Assembly: GCA_903865745.1 (NCBI GenBank)
Contig: CAIPKV010000085.1
Coordinates: 1-64,000, forward strand
Source: an uncultured Verrucomicrobia subdivision 3 bacterium
GTDB lineage: Bacteria; Verrucomicrobiota; Verrucomicrobiia; Limisphaerales; UBA11358
Length of the DNA: 64,000 bases
Direction of reading: 5' to 3'
The notes below the pieces were generated by a model. It was not told the origin of the DNA. It saw nothing but the letters and a program-made list of their open reading frames with translations, and did not search any database. Positions 63,973 through 64,000 of the stretch are shown here, in pieces. Position 1 is the first letter of the stretch, and each line of letters starts with the position of its first letter. The translations under genes were made by a program, and so were the position numbers.

Positions 63973-64000
63973 AGTTACAAAATTTGCGGGATGATGCCTT

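Overview
The window reads as a chromosomal segment of a Verrucomicrobiota bacterium, most likely a Pedosphaera/Limisphaerales-like soil or freshwater lineage. This is inferred from very large Thr/Asn-rich secreted proteins with Calx-beta, delta-60, P-type and DUF11 modules, a planctomycete-type cytochrome c module, GyrA and GspE sequences of that style, high coding density and the near absence of strong Shine-Dalgarno sites. No 16S or other rRNA is present, so the assignment is an inference. No tRNA, rRNA, insertion sequence or cas gene was recognised.

Layout. 1-15434: a co-directional block of secreted or cell-surface proteins, ending in a sedolisin-type (S53) protease that appears to have split a P domain shared with the preceding 2783-aa protein. 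15444-23019: housekeeping genes coaE, glgB-xthA, a hemerythrin-like protein and gcvP. 23020-39291: gyrB-gyrA, a DUF481 outer-membrane protein, pdxH, a membrane protein and a huge GH13+GH133 glycogen debranching enzyme, interspersed with three arrays of exactly 21-bp-phased palindromic units. 39292-44263: a type IV pilus/type II secretion ATPase and its split N-domain protein, an FmdB-like zinc ribbon, a slipin, and a truncated nfeD remnant. 44386-51815: cysS, tmk, a DUF4404 protein, then minus-strand plsC, cmk, aroA, tyrA and an oxidoreductase. 51820-58716: CbiX-like chelatase, cytochrome, dnaG, CvpA and a C-terminal processing protease. 58802-62108: small DUF2283 pair, a PocR-AraC regulator, and an AT-rich BstYI/BglII-type restriction-modification cassette flanked by imperfect direct repeats. 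62109-64000: a fourth 21-bp array and another helical+fibronectin-III-like protein.

The most unusual feature is the set of four arrays (23404-23802, 32944-33132, 38583-38960, 62662-62871). Each has a unit of exactly 21 bp (two B-DNA turns) containing a short palindrome whose sequence is specific to that array. In two arrays the palindrome arms change together (for example GGCAAA/TTTGCC to GGCAAG/CTTGCC). In the 62662 array a 12-nt core is invariant in ten units while the 9-nt intervals are all different. Three of the four lie upstream of, and in the same orientation as, a gene for a small protein with an alpha-helical N-terminus and a fibronectin-III-like C-terminus (23887, 33249, 63302). I know of no described system with this arrangement; function is unknown.

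A second genome-wide theme is heptanucleotide tandem repeats (period 7, several unrelated unit sequences). They sit inside essential genes (gcvP, cysS, dnaG, the debranching enzyme), supply the tmk start codon, and build hairpins between genes of the aro/cmk/plsC cluster.
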